From Xanthobacteraceae bacterium (GTDB taxonomy: Bacteria > Pseudomonadota > Alphaproteobacteria > Rhizobiales > Xanthobacteraceae): a stretch of 64,000 nt of DNA. Where the stretch lies: NCBI GenBank assembly GCA_031291475.1, contig JARLIY010000103.1:62001-126000 (forward strand). Reading direction: 5' to 3'. The position numbers and the translations under genes are program-made. Positions 36,806 through 46,417 of this stretch are shown here, one piece after another. Every line of letters starts with the position of its first letter. Within the stretch, counting starts at the first letter, position 1. The notes beneath the pieces are model-generated. The model ran no database searches, had not been told where the DNA came from, and was given only the letters and a program-made list of their open reading frames with translations.

Positions 36806-38176
36806 ATGGATTCGATCTTCATAACCAGCGGGACGGCGGCCGCGATCCCGATCTGGTTCGCGACCGCGGCGACTTATCCGGAAGTGCGCGAGCGGCTCGA
36901 CGTGCCCGCCCGCGCCTTTGCCGACGCCGCGGGTTTCGAGCCGAAGCCGGGGCATTGCCTGGTGTTGCCGGGGGCAACCGGTGTCGGCGCCGTTTTGTTC
37001 GGGCTCGAAGGCGCCGACGATGCCAGGGATCCGTTTCTGCCCGGGCGCCTGCCGGAGCAGCTGCCCGATGCCGTGTATCGCTTCGCCAACGATCCGCACG
37101 ATGCCAAGCTTGCCGCGCTCGCCTTTGCGCTCGGTACCTACCGCTTCACCCGCTACCGCAAGGCGGAGCCGCGCAACGTCCGGCTCGATCTGCTGCAGAG
37201 CGTCGATCGCGAAGAACTCGACCGCATCGTCGAGGCGGTGACGCTGGCGCGCGATCTCATCAATACGCCGGCGAACGACATGGGGCCGGCGGACCTCGAG
37301 GAAGCGGCCCGCGCTCTCGCCGCGCGCCACGCCGCCGAGATTGGCGCCGTCGTCGGTGACGAGCTGTTGACCGGGAATTTTCCGCTCATCCACGCCGTCG
37401 GCCGCGCTGCCGAACGCGCGCCGCGGCTTATCGATTTGCAATGGGGGGAGGCGGGCTCTCCGCGCGTGACGCTCATCGGCAAGGGCGTTTGCTTCGATTC
37501 CGGGGGGCTCGACATCAAGCCCGATTCCTCCATGCTCAACATGAAGAAAGACATGGGCGGCGCGGCGACGGCGCTGGCGCTCGCGCACATGGTGATGGCG
37601 CGTAACTTGAAAGTCCGGCTGCGCGTGCTGATCCCGGCCGTGGAAAATTCGATCTCGGCTGCGGCCTTCCGCCCGCGCGACATCTACCAGTCGCGCAAAG
37701 GCTCCGTCGAGATCGGCAACACCGATGCCGAGGGCCGCCTCATCCTCGCCGACGCGCTTGCGCTCGCCGATGAGGATGAGCCGGCGCTGGTCGCCGATTT
37801 TGCCACGCTGACCGGCGCAGCGCGGGTGGCCCTCGGGCCCGACGTGCCGCCGTTCTTTACCGACGACGAGGAGCTTGCGGCCGAACTGGCGCATCATGCC
37901 GCCGCCGGGAACGATCCGCTGTGGCGGTTGCCGCTGTGGCGCGGCTATGATTCCATGCTCGAATCCAAGGTGGCCGACATCAATAATGTCGGCAGCGGCG
38001 GCCAGGCCGGCGCCATTACCGCCGCATTGTTCATGCGCCGCTTTGTGACCGCCAAATCATGGGTGCATTTCGACGTGTTCGCCTGGACGCCGACGGCGAA
38101 ACCGGGCCGACCCGAGGGCGGTGAATGTCAGGCTGCACGCGCCGTCTACGCGCTGCTCGCCGCGCGCTACGGGTAG
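36806..38176 (+). CDS. M17 leucyl aminopeptidase family protein
   Basis: 456 residues from the ATG at 36806. An alternative ATG at 36761 overlaps the permease stop (ATGA), which could be translational coupling, but the family usually starts near the chosen Met. Metal and catalytic blocks are intact: LIGKGVCFDSGGLDIKP near 224-240, and NTDAEGRLILADAL near 305-318, plus MKKDMGGAA. M17 enzymes are hexameric two-metal peptidases that release N-terminal residues from peptides in the cytoplasm. A 12-bp gap separates it from the NlpC/P60 gene, which suggests joint action on peptides, perhaps murein-derived. Confidence 0.92.
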   Translation: MDSIFITSGTAAAIPIWFATAATYPEVRERLDVPARAFADAAGFEPKPGHCLVLPGATGVGAVLFGLEGADDARDPFLPGRLPEQLPDAVYRFANDPHDAKLAALAFALGTYRFTRYRKAEPRNVRLDLLQSVDREELDRIVEAVTLARDLINTPANDMGPADLEEAARALAARHAAEIGAVVGDELLTGNFPLIHAVGRAAERAPRLIDLQWGEAGSPRVTLIGKGVCFDSGGLDIKPDSSMLNMKKDMGGAATALALAHMVMARNLKVRLRVLIPAVENSISAAAFRPRDIYQSRKGSVEIGNTDAEGRLILADALALADEDEPALVADFATLTGAARVALGPDVPPFFTDDEELAAELAHHAAAGNDPLWRLPLWRGYDSMLESKVADINNVGSGGQAGAITAALFMRRFVTAKSWVHFDVFAWTPTAKPGRPEGGECQAARAVYALLAARYG

Positions 38177-38188
38177 GGGCGGGGAGCA

Positions 38189-39034
38189 ATGCGCGCCTTC
38201 GACCCTCGCCTCACGCCGGCCCGCGCCGATCTCGCGGCCAAGGAACTCGAAGGCAAAGTGGCGGCGCCGCGCTACGTCGCGGGCCGCGCTTACGAGGTGA
38301 TCGAGCCGCTGGCGCGGCTGTGCCACGAGCCGGCGCCCGATGCGCCGCTCGCCACGCAAGCGCTCAAGGGCGAACGCGTCACCATCTACGACACCAACGG
38401 CGAAGGCTGGGCCTGGGGCCAGCTTGCGGCGGACGGCTATGTCGGCTGGCTGCCGGCAAACGCGCTGACGCCGCCCGGGCCGCCGCCGACGCATAAAGTC
38501 GTGGCGTTACGAACGTTCGTTTTTTCCGTTCCCTCGATCAAGCCGCCGCCGCTCGAAGCGCTGCCGTTCGGCGCGCGCCTTGCCGTCGCTCGCTTGGAGG
38601 AGCCTTTTGCCGTGACCACATCGGGCGGCTATGTGCCGGCGGTTCATCTCGCCGCGATCGACGTCTATCAGCCGGATTTCGTGGCCTTGGCCGAGCGTTT
38701 CGTCGACGTACCTTATCTGTGGGGCGGCAAGACCCCGCTCGGCCTCGACTGCTCCGGGCTGGTGCAGATTGCGCTCACTGCCTGCGGCATTGCCTGTCCG
38801 CGCGACAGCGATATGCAGGAAGAGACGCTGGGCAGAGCCGCCGCTATTGCAAATTTACAACGCGGCGATCTCGTATTCTGGAAAGGTCACGTCGCCATCG
38901 CCCGCGACCGCAAAAGCTTTATTCACGCCAACGTCTTTCACATGGCGGTCACGATCGAGCCGGTCGCCGACGCGGTCGCCCGCATCCGCGGCGCCGGTAT
39001 CGAGATCACCGGTGTGCGGCGGCTGGCGCCGTAG
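38189..39034 (+). CDS. NlpC/P60 peptidase with bacterial SH3-like domains, cytosolic
   Basis: 281 residues. It starts right after GGGGAG. The N-terminal half holds two SH3b-like segments (about 38-90 and 97-155), the C-terminal half the NlpC/P60 core with catalytic Cys in GLDCSGLVQ near 187, His in WKGHVAIA near 232, and a third polar residue HANVFH near 250. There is no signal peptide, which fits YkfC-like enzymes that cut L-Ala-gamma-D-Glu links in imported murein peptides. Adjacent leucyl aminopeptidase supports a peptide-recycling role; the pairing is common in alphaproteobacteria. Confidence 0.88.
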   Translation: MRAFDPRLTPARADLAAKELEGKVAAPRYVAGRAYEVIEPLARLCHEPAPDAPLATQALKGERVTIYDTNGEGWAWGQLAADGYVGWLPANALTPPGPPPTHKVVALRTFVFSVPSIKPPPLEALPFGARLAVARLEEPFAVTTSGGYVPAVHLAAIDVYQPDFVALAERFVDVPYLWGGKTPLGLDCSGLVQIALTACGIACPRDSDMQEETLGRAAAIANLQRGDLVFWKGHVAIARDRKSFIHANVFHMAVTIEPVADAVARIRGAGIEITGVRRLAP

Positions 39035-39087
39035 CCCGTGGCGTTGTCGCCCCGGTTGATCTACGCTGCGAGTTCGGAGCACCGCCG

Positions 39088-39669
39088 ATGAGCAACACCG
39101 ATCCAGGCCCGGCCGAACATTTATCCGTTCCGCACCTACAAGCGCCCCAGCCGGCGCATATCAGCTTTTGGGTCAGGGAATTGCCGTTCAGCCTCGTGCT
39201 GCTCCTGACGCTCGGCGGCGTCGCTTATACGAGTTTCTCCAAGCACCCGATCCTGATCTATTGGGAGATACTCGCGCCGATCATCGGGCTGGTTTGCGTC
39301 TGGTATGGGTGGCAAGACGCGCGCGACAACAATGCGCGCCTGCGGCTGATAGCGACGCAGGCGCTGCACTGGCTCGCCTTCATCCTGGTCATGAACATGG
39401 TGTTCCTGCCAAGCGTGCAGCGGGTTTTCACCGCCGGTTCGACCGCGCTCGCCATTTTCACCTTATTGGCGCTCGGCACCTTCAGCGCCGGCGTGCATAT
39501 CCTGTCCTGGCAGGTTTGCCTGCTCGGGCTGATCATGGCGTGCGGCATTCCGGCGATCGCCTGGATCGAAAATTCGGCATTGCTGCTGGTGCTGGCGGCG
39601 GCGGTGGTGGTCGGAATCGGCGCCGTCGTCTGGTGGCATTTCCGCGAGCGGCGGCGCAGTGAGGCCTGA
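39088..39669 (+). CDS. Multi-pass membrane protein, function unknown
   Basis: 193 residues from the ATG at 39088 (GGAG eight bases upstream); the upstream frame overlaps the NlpC/P60 gene and is not coding. Five or six hydrophobic segments from residue about 32 to 182, ending in WWHFRERRRSEA, a positive cytoplasmic tail. I do not recognise a family. Separated by 53 bases from the NlpC/P60 gene, so it may be co-transcribed. Confidence 0.8.
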   Translation: MSNTDPGPAEHLSVPHLQAPQPAHISFWVRELPFSLVLLLTLGGVAYTSFSKHPILIYWEILAPIIGLVCVWYGWQDARDNNARLRLIATQALHWLAFILVMNMVFLPSVQRVFTAGSTALAIFTLLALGTFSAGVHILSWQVCLLGLIMACGIPAIAWIENSALLLVLAAAVVVGIGAVVWWHFRERRRSEA

Positions 39670-39833
39670 CGCCGATTCAACCGTGGGACGAGGTGAAACT
39701 GCGCCTGCTTTCCGAAAAGTTGGGCAGGGACCTCGCGCCTAACATCTTGCCTTCGCAGAGCGCGGGTATAACGTAATGTGGGCATGTCAAGTGCCCAAAG
39801 CGACTTAGTCGCGCGCATGGGGGGAGATACGCC

Positions 39834-40361
39834 ATGAAGCTTTCTTATATCACGCTTGCAGGCGCGGCCACGATCGCCGCGGCGGCAATGCTGCTGCCGA
39901 GAGCGCACGCCGAGACGCCGGTCGAGCGCGGCGCATACCTGGTCGTCGTTGCCGGCTGTAACGACTGCCATACGCCAGGATTTTTCTTCGGCAAGCCCGA
40001 CAAAGACAAATTTCTCGGCGGCTCGGATGTGGGCTTCGAAATTCCGGGTCTCGGGGTGTTCAACGGCAGGAATATCACGCCGGACAAGGAAACTGGCATC
40101 GGCGCCTGGACCGACGAGCAGATCGCAACCGCGATTACCACGGGAAAACGTCCCGATGGCCGCCAACTGGCGCCGATCATGAACTACGCCGCATTCACGC
40201 ACTTGACGAAAGACGATGTGGCGGCGGTCGTCGCCTATCTTCGCAGTATTCCCGCGGTCAACAATAAGGTGCCCGGGCCGTACAAGCCGGGCGAAAAGGT
40301 GACGATCTTCACTTTCCGGATCGAGCCGCCCGGACAGACAGCGGCGGACGCGCCGAAGTAA
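39834..40361 (+). CDS. Periplasmic monohaem cytochrome c
   Basis: 175 residues, GGGGGGAGA site before the ATG. Signal peptide 1-26 (PRAHA cleavage). A single haem site CNDCH at 42-46 and a likely distal Met in LAPIMNYAAF near 118. The sequence resembles cytochrome c subunits attached to molybdoenzymes or alcohol dehydrogenases (GRNITPDKETGIGAWTDEQIATAITTG block). No partner dehydrogenase lies beside it, so it may serve a distant oxidoreductase. It has its own upstream region of 164 bases. Confidence 0.88.
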   Translation: MKLSYITLAGAATIAAAAMLLPRAHAETPVERGAYLVVVAGCNDCHTPGFFFGKPDKDKFLGGSDVGFEIPGLGVFNGRNITPDKETGIGAWTDEQIATAITTGKRPDGRQLAPIMNYAAFTHLTKDDVAAVVAYLRSIPAVNNKVPGPYKPGEKVTIFTFRIEPPGQTAADAPK

Positions 40362-40380
40362 GCCGCTTCAGCCTCGCGTA

Positions 40381-40405
40381 AGTCGGGGGCCTTGCGCTCC
40401 CGACT
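40381..40405. terminator. Convergent hairpin between cytochrome c and yejF
   Basis: AGTCGGG (40381-40387) and CCCGACT (40399-40405) pair around an 11-base loop, ending next to the yejF stop. It is weakly T-rich only. A likely shared transcript end. Confidence 0.5.
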
Positions 40406-42049
40406 CTACTCCGCCACGACACCGGCAGGCGCTGTTTCCAGATTGAACGCGGCTGCGAACAGCGCGCGCGTATAATCGCTTTTCGGATTCTTGAACAGGT
40501 CGGCGGCGGCCCCGGCCTCGACCACTTTTCCCTGCCGCATCACCACAAGCCTGCTCGCCAGCGCGGCGACGACGCGCAGATCGTGCGAGATGAACAGATA
40601 AGTCAGATTGCGCCGCTTCTGTAGCTCGCGCAAAAGATCGACCATCTGCGACTGGATCAGCATGTCCAGCGCGCTGGTCGGCTCGTCGAGCACGATGAAG
40701 GTCGGTTCGAGCACGATCGCGCGCGCCACCGCGATGCGCTGCCGTTGTCCGCCGGAAAATTCGTGCGGGAAGCGAAAACGTGTCGCCGGATCGAGGCCGA
40801 CGTCGCCGAGCGCATGGATCACCCGCTCGTCGCGCTCGCGCTCGGCCATGTGCGGGTGATGGACCTTCAGCCCCTCCTTGATGATTTCGGCGACCGAAAG
40901 CCGCGGCGACAGCGAGCCGTAAGGGTCCTGGAACACGATCTGCATGTCGCGGCGGAACGGCCGCATCTGCTTGAAGCGCAAGCCTTGCAGTGCGTTGCCC
41001 ATGAAGACGATCGGCCCCTCCGACGAAATCAGACGCAGGATGGCAAGCCCGAGCGTGGTCTTGCCGGAGCCGGATTCGCCGACGACGCCGAGCGTTTCGC
41101 CCTTGCGCAGCTCGACGCTGACGCCGTCGACCGCCTTGATGTGGCCGACGACTTTGCGCATCAGGCCGCGCTTGATCGGAAACCAGACTTTGAGGTCGGT
41201 CGCCTGCAAGACCATCGGCGCGTCGGGTTGCGGCGGGGCGGGATCGGGCTTCGGCTCGGCGGCAAGAAGCGCGCGCGTGTAAGGATGCGCCGGCGCCGCG
41301 AACACGCGCTCCACGGCGCCCTGCTCGACGATCTTGCCGTCCTTCATCACGCAGACTTTCTGCGCGATCTTGCGCACGATACCGAGATCGTGGGTGATGA
41401 ACAGAAGCGACATGCCGAGCCGCTTCTGAATTTCCTGCAGCAACTCGATGATCTGCGCCTGGACGGTAACGTCGAGAGCGGTGGTCGGCTCGTCGGCAAT
41501 GAGCAGATCGGGCTCGTTGGCGAGCGCCATGGCGATCATGACGCGCTGGCGCTGGCCGCCAGAAAGCTGATGCGGGTAGCTGCCAAGCCGGCTTTGCGGA
41601 TCGGGAATGCCAACCTGGGTCAGCACCTCGATCGTCCGCGCCCGCGCCGCGGCGCCGGTGAGACCGCGATGCAGCAGCAAAATCTCGCCGATCTGCTTTT
41701 CGATCGTGTGCAGCGGATTGAGCGAGGACATCGGCTCCTGGAACACGATGGTAATGTCGTCGCCGCGCACGCGCCGCATATCGCGTTCGGCAAGCTGGAG
41801 GATCTCGCGGCCCTTGAACGTGATGACGCCCGAGGGATGCCGCGCCGCCGGATAGGGTAGGAGTTTCAAGATCGACAATGCCGTCACCGATTTGCCGGAA
41901 CCGGATTCGCCGACCAGCGCCACGGTCTCGCCCTTGCCGATATCGAACGAGATACGGTCGACGGCCAGCGTATCCGGTCCGCCATCCGTTCCATGGCTGA
42001 AGGCGACGGAGAGGTCGCGGATAGAGAGCAGCGGCTCGGCGGCGCTCAT
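40406..42049 (-). CDS. yejF: Dual ATP-binding subunit of oligopeptide/microcin C-type importer
   Basis: 547 residues with two complete ABC modules. The first has Walker A GESGSGKS at 47-54, signature LSGGQRQR and Walker [13 protein letters not shown]; the second has GESGSGKT near 325, FSGGQRQR and [12 protein letters not shown]. The C-terminal oligopeptide-transporter extension ([19 protein letters not shown]) follows each. A fused pair of Opp/Dpp-type ATPases is typical of YejF. Its ATG overlaps the yejE stop (ATGA). It powers the YejABE importer, which in E. coli takes up microcin C and short peptides and in rhizobia protects against some antimicrobial peptides. Confidence 0.94.
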   Translation of the reverse strand: MSAAEPLLSIRDLSVAFSHGTDGGPDTLAVDRISFDIGKGETVALVGESGSGKSVTALSILKLLPYPAARHPSGVITFKGREILQLAERDMRRVRGDDITIVFQEPMSSLNPLHTIEKQIGEILLLHRGLTGAAARARTIEVLTQVGIPDPQSRLGSYPHQLSGGQRQRVMIAMALANEPDLLIADEPTTALDVTVQAQIIELLQEIQKRLGMSLLFITHDLGIVRKIAQKVCVMKDGKIVEQGAVERVFAAPAHPYTRALLAAEPKPDPAPPQPDAPMVLQATDLKVWFPIKRGLMRKVVGHIKAVDGVSVELRKGETLGVVGESGSGKTTLGLAILRLISSEGPIVFMGNALQGLRFKQMRPFRRDMQIVFQDPYGSLSPRLSVAEIIKEGLKVHHPHMAERERDERVIHALGDVGLDPATRFRFPHEFSGGQRQRIAVARAIVLEPTFIVLDEPTSALDMLIQSQMVDLLRELQKRRNLTYLFISHDLRVVAALASRLVVMRQGKVVEAGAAADLFKNPKSDYTRALFAAAFNLETAPAGVVAE

Positions 42050-43272
42050 GTGAACGTCTTTCTCGGATCGAAGGCGTCGCGCACGGCCTCACCGATGAAG
42101 ATGAGCAGCGACAACATGAGCGCCACTGTGCAGAAGCCGGTGAGCCCGAGCCACGGCGCCTGCACATTGGCCTTGCCCTGGGACAAAAGCTCGCCGAGCG
42201 AGGGCGATCCGGGCGGCAGGCCGAAGCCAAGGAAATCGAGCGCGGTGAGCGTCATCACCGATGACGACATGATAAACGGCAGGAACGTCAGGGTCGCCAC
42301 CATGGCGTTCGGCAACAGATGGCGGAACATGATGACGGCGTTGGAGACGCCGAGCGCGCGCGCCGCCTGGATGTATTCGAAGTTGCGGCCGCGCAGGAAT
42401 TCGGCCCGCACCAGGCCGACCAGCCGCACCCAGGAGAACAACAAGAGAATGCCGAGCAGCACGAAGAAGCCGGGCACCAGCACCGATGAGATGATGAGCA
42501 GCAGGTAAAGCTCCGGCACCGAGGTCCAGATTTCGATGAAGCGCTGGAACAGAAGATCGGTCCAGCCGCCGAAATATCCCTGCACGGCGCCGGCGGCGAC
42601 GCCGATGATCGACGACACGATCGTCAGAATGAGCCCGAACAGCACCGAGACGCGGAAGCCGTAGATCATGCGCGTCAGCACGTCGCGGCCTTCATCGTCG
42701 GTACCGAGCCAGTTGTATTCAAGGTCGTCGCAGCTTTTGAGGCCTTTGCGCTCGACCACTGATTGGCATTCCTTCTCGGTGAGGAGCCACGTCGGCTTCG
42801 ACGGCGCCGGCGTCGGCAAATCGAGATTGTGCGTGTCGTATGAGTAATGGATCGGCGGCCAGATCATGGTGCCGCCCTTGTCCGCGATCAGCTTTTGCAA
42901 ATAGGGATCGCGATAGTCGGCCGCGGTCTCGAAGTCGCCGCCGAACGTGGTTTCCGGATAAGTGAAGAAGACGGGAAAGTAGGATTTGCCCTGATAGTCG
43001 ATGTAGAGCGGCTTGTCATTGGCGATGAATTCGGCGGACAACGTGAGGAAGAACAGCACGAGGAAGACCCACAACGACCAATAGCCGCGCCGGTTGGTCT
43101 TGAAGTTGCGCCAGCGCCGTTTGTTGATCGGCGACAGCGCGTAGCGCCGCGGCAGCGGCGCCAGCCCGAGCGGGCCGGTCGGCTCGACGTCGGGCACGGG
43201 ACGCATCGGCGGCTGGATGCCGCCGTCGCCGGCCGGCTCGATCGCTTTCTCGGCGCGGATCTTAACGTCCAA
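42046..43272 (-). CDS. yejE: ABC permease YejE
   Basis: 408 residues. The cytoplasmic N-terminus includes LSPINKRRWRNFKTNRRGYWSLWVFLVLF, the OppC_N domain typical of YejE, then a large periplasmic part about 90-200 and five permease helices with the EAA-type loop (GRNFEYIQAARALGVSNAVIMFRHLLPNA). Pairs with YejB. Separated by one base from the yejB stop and overlapping yejF by four bases, so all three are a coupled unit. Confidence 0.93.
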   Translation of the reverse strand: MDVKIRAEKAIEPAGDGGIQPPMRPVPDVEPTGPLGLAPLPRRYALSPINKRRWRNFKTNRRGYWSLWVFLVLFFLTLSAEFIANDKPLYIDYQGKSYFPVFFTYPETTFGGDFETAADYRDPYLQKLIADKGGTMIWPPIHYSYDTHNLDLPTPAPSKPTWLLTEKECQSVVERKGLKSCDDLEYNWLGTDDEGRDVLTRMIYGFRVSVLFGLILTIVSSIIGVAAGAVQGYFGGWTDLLFQRFIEIWTSVPELYLLLIISSVLVPGFFVLLGILLLFSWVRLVGLVRAEFLRGRNFEYIQAARALGVSNAVIMFRHLLPNAMVATLTFLPFIMSSSVMTLTALDFLGFGLPPGSPSLGELLSQGKANVQAPWLGLTGFCTVALMLSLLIFIGEAVRDAFDPRKTFT

Positions 43273-43273
43273 C

Positions 43274-44386
43274 TCAAACCTCCCGCGTCTCGAAATCGAT
43301 GCGCGGATCGATCCACGTGTAAGTCAGATCGGAGATCAGATTCACGATCAGCCCGACGAGCGCGAAGATGTAAAGATTGGCGAACACCACGGGGTAGTCG
43401 CGGTTGAGCACGCTCTCGAAGCTCAACAGGCCGAGCCCGTCGAGCGAGAAGATGGTCTCGATCAGCAGCGCGCCGGCGAAGAAGGCGCTGACGAACGCGC
43501 TGGGAAAGCCGGCGATGACCAGCAGCATGGCGTTGCGGAAAATATGGCCGTACAGCACTTGCCGCTCGGAACAGCCCTTGGCGCGCGCGGTGAGCACGTA
43601 TTGTTTGCGCAATTCCTCGAGGAACGAATTTTTGGTGAGCAGCGTCATGGTGGCGAAGGCGGCGAGCCCCATGGACACGATCGGCAGCGTCAGGTGCCAA
43701 AAATAGTCGATAATCTTCTTCCACCAGGGAAATTGCGCCCAGCCGTCGGAGGTGAGCCCGCGCAACGGAAAGATGTCGAAAAACGAGCCGCCGGCGAACA
43801 GAATGATGAGCAGGATCGCGAACAGGAATCCGGGGATGGCGTAGCCGACGATGATGACGCCGGAGGTCCACACGTCGAACTGCGAACCGTCGCGGACGGC
43901 CTTGCGGATGCCGAGCGGGATCGAGATCAGATAGCTCAGCAGCGTCATCCAGATGCCGAGCGAGATCGAGACCGGCAGCTTCTCCTTGATCAGCTCGAGC
44001 ACGCTGACGTCGCGGAAATAGCTCTTGCCGAAGTCGAAGCGCACATAGTTCCAGAGCATGATGAAAAAGCGCTCGTAAGCGGGCTTGTCGAAGCCGAACT
44101 GCCTTTCCAGGCTCTTGATGAATTCGGGATCGAGTCCCTGCGCGCCGCGATACTTGGCGTTGACGTCCATCTGGGCGCCGGCCTGCAGCGCGCCGCGCGA
44201 TCCGAAGTCGCCGCCGGCCGAGCCGGAAATCCGCGAGGTCGCGCCGGTGTCGTTGCCGGAGAGCTGCGCGATGATGCGCTCGACCGGACCGCCGGGCGCG
44301 AATTGCACGACCACGAACGACACCAGCATGATCCCGAAAATCGTCGGGATCATGAACAGAAGGCGGCGGATGATGTAGGCGGTCAT
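43274..44386 (-). CDS. yejB: ABC permease YejB
   Basis: 370 residues. N-terminal helix MTAYIIRRLLFMIPTIFGIMLVSFVVVQFAPGGPVERI is typical of DppB-like permeases; the inserted periplasmic loop between the first two helices (about 45-130) is characteristic of YejB. The coupling loop KQYVLTARAKGCSERQVLYGHIFRNA is present near 245-270. Partner of YejE in the inner membrane. Confidence 0.93.
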   Translation of the reverse strand: MTAYIIRRLLFMIPTIFGIMLVSFVVVQFAPGGPVERIIAQLSGNDTGATSRISGSAGGDFGSRGALQAGAQMDVNAKYRGAQGLDPEFIKSLERQFGFDKPAYERFFIMLWNYVRFDFGKSYFRDVSVLELIKEKLPVSISLGIWMTLLSYLISIPLGIRKAVRDGSQFDVWTSGVIIVGYAIPGFLFAILLIILFAGGSFFDIFPLRGLTSDGWAQFPWWKKIIDYFWHLTLPIVSMGLAAFATMTLLTKNSFLEELRKQYVLTARAKGCSERQVLYGHIFRNAMLLVIAGFPSAFVSAFFAGALLIETIFSLDGLGLLSFESVLNRDYPVVFANLYIFALVGLIVNLISDLTYTWIDPRIDFETREV

Positions 44387-44400
44387 GTTCTAACTCTTTT

Positions 44401-44503
44401 CCCCTCCCCTTGCGGGGAGGGGTAGGGGCAGGGGTCAATGCGTCAACTCACTGACATCCCTATTCTACCCCTCCCTCCCTAACCCTCCCCATAAGGGGGA
44501 GGG
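44401..44503. repeat. Two C/G-rich palindromic elements between yejB and yejA
   Basis: First palindrome: CCCCTCCCC (44401-44409), TTGC, GGGGAGGGG (44414-44422). Second: CCCTCCCC (44483-44490), ATAA, GGGGGAGGG (44495-44503). The 3' side of the first (GGGAGGGGTAG) also complements CTACCCCTCCC (44465-44475), so the 103-base region forms a larger inverted structure like bacterial REP/BIME-type elements. It fills most of the 131-bp gap inside the yej operon and could attenuate or stabilise the transcript. Similar cores occur inside hrpB and polA. Confidence 0.75.
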
Positions 44504-44517
44504 AACAGGGTTCGTTT

Positions 44518-46383
44518 TTACCCCGCCCGGCCGATTCTCGCTGCTTTATCGCGGTCGTGCCACCAGGTTTCTGGGATGCCGCGGAAATAGCGCGGCTGCG
44601 CCGCCGGCTTGCCGAAAACGTCCCAATAGGCAATCCAGTGCGAAGGCTTGTACCAGTGCGGAATCCAGTAGCGGCCGGCCCGGATGACGCGGTCGAGCAC
44701 GCGGCAGGCGGTGATCAGGGCCTGCCGCGTCGGCGCGGCGATGACGACGTCGATCAAGGCGTCGATCGCCGGATCGGCCATGCCGGCGAGGTTATTCGAG
44801 CCCTTTAGCGCCGCCGCCTGCGAGGAGAAAAACGAGCGCAGCGAATCGCCCGGCGTCGAAGAAAAGCCGAAGCGATCGACGGTGATGTCGAAGTCGAAGC
44901 CGTCGCGCCGCGCGCGGTATTGCACCGGATCGACGATGCGCAATGACGCGTCGATGCCGAGCACGTTGAGATTTTTGATGAACGGCATGTGGTGCGGCTC
45001 GAATGTCGGCTCGTCGATGAGGAATTCGATGCTGATCGCTTCGCCATTCGGCAACACGCGCTTGCCATCCTTGACGACGCAGCCGGCGTCTTTGAGGAGC
45101 TGCGAGGCGCGGCGCAGCAGCGCGCGGTCGGCGCCAGAACCGTCCGATACCGGCGGCACGTAGGGCTCGCCGAATACCTCGTCGGGCACGCGCCCGCGAA
45201 AAGGCTTGAGCAGCGCCAACTGCTCAGCGTCCGGCAAGCCCGCCGCCATCATCTCGGAGTTCTGGAAGACCGAGACGGTGCGATCATAGGAACCGTACAT
45301 GATGGTCTTGTTGGTCCACTCGAAATCGAACGCGTCGCAGAGCGCTTCGCGCAAACGCGGATCGGCGAATTTTGCCCGCCGCGTATTGATGAACCAGCCT
45401 TGCGCGCCGGACGGCGTGTCGTCGGCGATGATGTCCTTTTTGACGCGTCCGTCTTTGATCGCCGGGAAGTCGTAGCGCGTTGCCCAGGTGCGCGAGGTGA
45501 ATTCCTCGCGAAAGAGATAACTCCCGGCGGTGAAGCCTTCGAACCCGACCTCGCGGTCGCGATAATATTCGAAGCGGACGACGTCGAAATTGTTCTGTCC
45601 GCGGGCGACCGGCAAGTCGGCGGCCCACCAATCCTTGACGCGCTCGAACTCGATGAAGCGTCCGGCCTCGAAGCGGCCGACCTTGTAGGCGCCGGAGCCG
45701 AGCGGCGTTTCCAGCGTCGATTCGTCGAATGGCCTCGTCGTGTAATAGGCGCGGGAAAAGATCGGCAGGCCGGCGACCAGGAGCGGCACGTCGCGGGCGC
45801 GGTTCGGCGCGAAGGTGACGATCACGCTTCCATCGTCGCCCGCTTTGGCGCGGGTGAAATCGCGCAGCGATTGGGTGATGAGCGGATGGCCTTTCTCCTT
45901 GAGGAGATTGAGCGAGAAGACGACGTCAGCTGCAGTGAGCCGCGAGCCGTCGTGAAAGGTCGCCTCGGGCCGCAGGAAAAACCGATAGGTAAGGCCATCG
46001 GCCGAGCGGGCGACTTTTGCGGCGGCGAGGCCGTACATGGCATCCGGCTCGTCGCCGGAGCGCGCCATCAGCGTGGCGAAGGTCAACTCCATGCCCTGCG
46101 CCGCGTCGCCCTTGAGGATGTAGCTGTTGAGCGAGTTGAAGGTGAGGAAGTTCTGGTTGAATTGCCGGTTTGGGCCGATCTGCGAAAACGTTCCGCCCTT
46201 CGGCGCAGTGGGATCGACGTAACGGAAGTGATGAAAGTCGGCCGGGTAGGCGAGGTCGCCGAACGCCGAGAGGCCGTGGGATTCGATCTCAGCTTCGGCG
46301 CGGGCAGCACGCACAAGGGTTGTCGCTGCGGTCGCTACTCCGATGGCGAGCGTGAGAACGCGTCGGCGGGTTAACTTCGGCAT
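44518..46383 (-). CDS. yejA: Extracellular peptide-binding protein of the Yej importer (copy 2)
   Basis: 621 residues from the ATG at 46383. Twin-arginine-type signal TRRRVLTLAIGVATAATT, mature near residue 30. SBP_bac_5 family: HGLSAFGDLAYPADFHHFRYVDPTAPKGG, then the long two-lobed binding protein body, ending with the RGIPETWWHDRDKAARIG tail. It lies 34 bases downstream of a second, related yejA gene; both share the opening and the tail. Both should feed the YejBEF importer, perhaps with different peptide preferences. Confidence 0.92.
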   Translation of the reverse strand: MPKLTRRRVLTLAIGVATAATTLVRAARAEAEIESHGLSAFGDLAYPADFHHFRYVDPTAPKGGTFSQIGPNRQFNQNFLTFNSLNSYILKGDAAQGMELTFATLMARSGDEPDAMYGLAAAKVARSADGLTYRFFLRPEATFHDGSRLTAADVVFSLNLLKEKGHPLITQSLRDFTRAKAGDDGSVIVTFAPNRARDVPLLVAGLPIFSRAYYTTRPFDESTLETPLGSGAYKVGRFEAGRFIEFERVKDWWAADLPVARGQNNFDVVRFEYYRDREVGFEGFTAGSYLFREEFTSRTWATRYDFPAIKDGRVKKDIIADDTPSGAQGWFINTRRAKFADPRLREALCDAFDFEWTNKTIMYGSYDRTVSVFQNSEMMAAGLPDAEQLALLKPFRGRVPDEVFGEPYVPPVSDGSGADRALLRRASQLLKDAGCVVKDGKRVLPNGEAISIEFLIDEPTFEPHHMPFIKNLNVLGIDASLRIVDPVQYRARRDGFDFDITVDRFGFSSTPGDSLRSFFSSQAAALKGSNNLAGMADPAIDALIDVVIAAPTRQALITACRVLDRVIRAGRYWIPHWYKPSHWIAYWDVFGKPAAQPRYFRGIPETWWHDRDKAARIGRAG

Positions 46384-46417
46384 GGGGCGGCGGCTATCCG
46401 CGTGAATACGGTTCTCA

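Noticed and set aside
40745-41860. A 371-codon plus-strand frame across yejF
   Set aside because: Antisense to a dual ABC ATPase with complete motifs; no support for coding.
43217-44425. A 402-codon plus-strand frame across yejB and yejE
   Set aside because: Shadow frame, Glu/Asp/Arg-rich with no domain; permease motifs are on the other strand.
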